This document shows, piece after piece, positions 63,822 through 64,000 of a stretch of 64,000 bases of DNA. The translations under genes were made by a program, and so were the position numbers. The stretch covers positions 15,120,868 to 15,184,867 of the forward strand of contig CM024168.1 in the NCBI GenBank assembly GCA_013433145.1, given 5' to 3'. The notes beneath the pieces are model-generated. The model saw nothing but the letters and a program-made list of their open reading frames with translations, was not told the origin of the DNA and made no database searches. Position 1 is the stretch's first letter. Every line of letters starts with the position of its first letter. The DNA is from Ascaris suum. Taxonomy: Eukaryota; Nematoda; Chromadorea; Rhabditida; Ascarididae.

Positions 63822-63878
63822 CGGAGCTGGAATGATCGAACTGCCAAATGCATGCGCCATTGCATTACGACTTATTAA
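63822..63878 (-). CDS. Exon, 19 codons
   Basis: Both sites on the minus strand are excellent: acceptor TTCATTTGCAG and donor CCG|GTGAGT. Only one frame is open, LISRNAMAHAFGSSIIPAP, phase 0 at both ends. It is probably the most upstream visible exon of the tail-anchored gene; the rest of the gene lies beyond the window. Confidence 0.52.
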
Positions 63879-64000
63879 CTGCAAATGAAAACAGTTCAAT
63901 AATGAATCAAAAAGAATTTAATTGCATATGATACATATGTTTATTGCATCCAACTGCAGGTATCATTAATCATTCATTCAATAGCGTCGCCATGAAACGA

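Overview
The window looks like AT-rich animal chromosomal DNA, most likely from a nematode and possibly a strongylid such as a hookworm (inference). The signs are short exons bounded by TTTCAG-type acceptors and GTRAGT-type donors, an operon-like junction with about 100 bp between a stop codon and the next acceptor, a palindromic TA-flanked MITE, degenerate LINE fragments, long (TA)n tracts and isolated poly-C/poly-G runs. I see no rRNA, tRNA, CRISPR array, prokaryotic operon or viral genome.

No uninterrupted gene is present. Coding sequence can only be proposed exon by exon, from an open frame between an acceptor and a donor and from phase agreement with neighbours. In AT-rich DNA this test gives false positives on both strands, so most exon confidences are 0.3 to 0.6. 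No exon could be tied to a named family, so gene symbols are empty.

Layout. (1) 61.2-63.9 kb, minus strand: the 3' part of a gene ending in a C-terminal membrane anchor (stop at 61235-61237). (2) 54.0-61.1 kb, minus strand: a possible downstream operon gene. A 7-exon chain (61123-61131, 59676-59719, 59197-59323, 56133-56282, 55453-55473, 54547-54742, 53998-54095) keeps phase from an ATG at a trans-splice-like acceptor to a stop, about 214 codons. (3) 44.5-46.0 kb, plus strand: five exons with matching phases, about 165 codons. A second plus-strand chain lies at 47.2-50.0 kb. (4) 8-42 kb: scattered minus-strand exon candidates, the best at 27936-28105, 34855-34944, 38057-38171, 41063-41145 and the phase-linked pair at 20318/20846. 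(5) 1.1-6.4 kb, minus strand: likely last exons of another gene, rich in S, T, P and acidic residues, with a stop at 1143-1145.

Repeats are spread throughout: (TA)n at 8755, 26365, 43752 and 52041; G/C runs at 6542, 7084, 22374, 33621, 37396 and 56521; minisatellites at 13044, 13328, 17351, 36429 and 48471; the foldback element at 14683-15008; and LINE remnants at 12486 and 43867.
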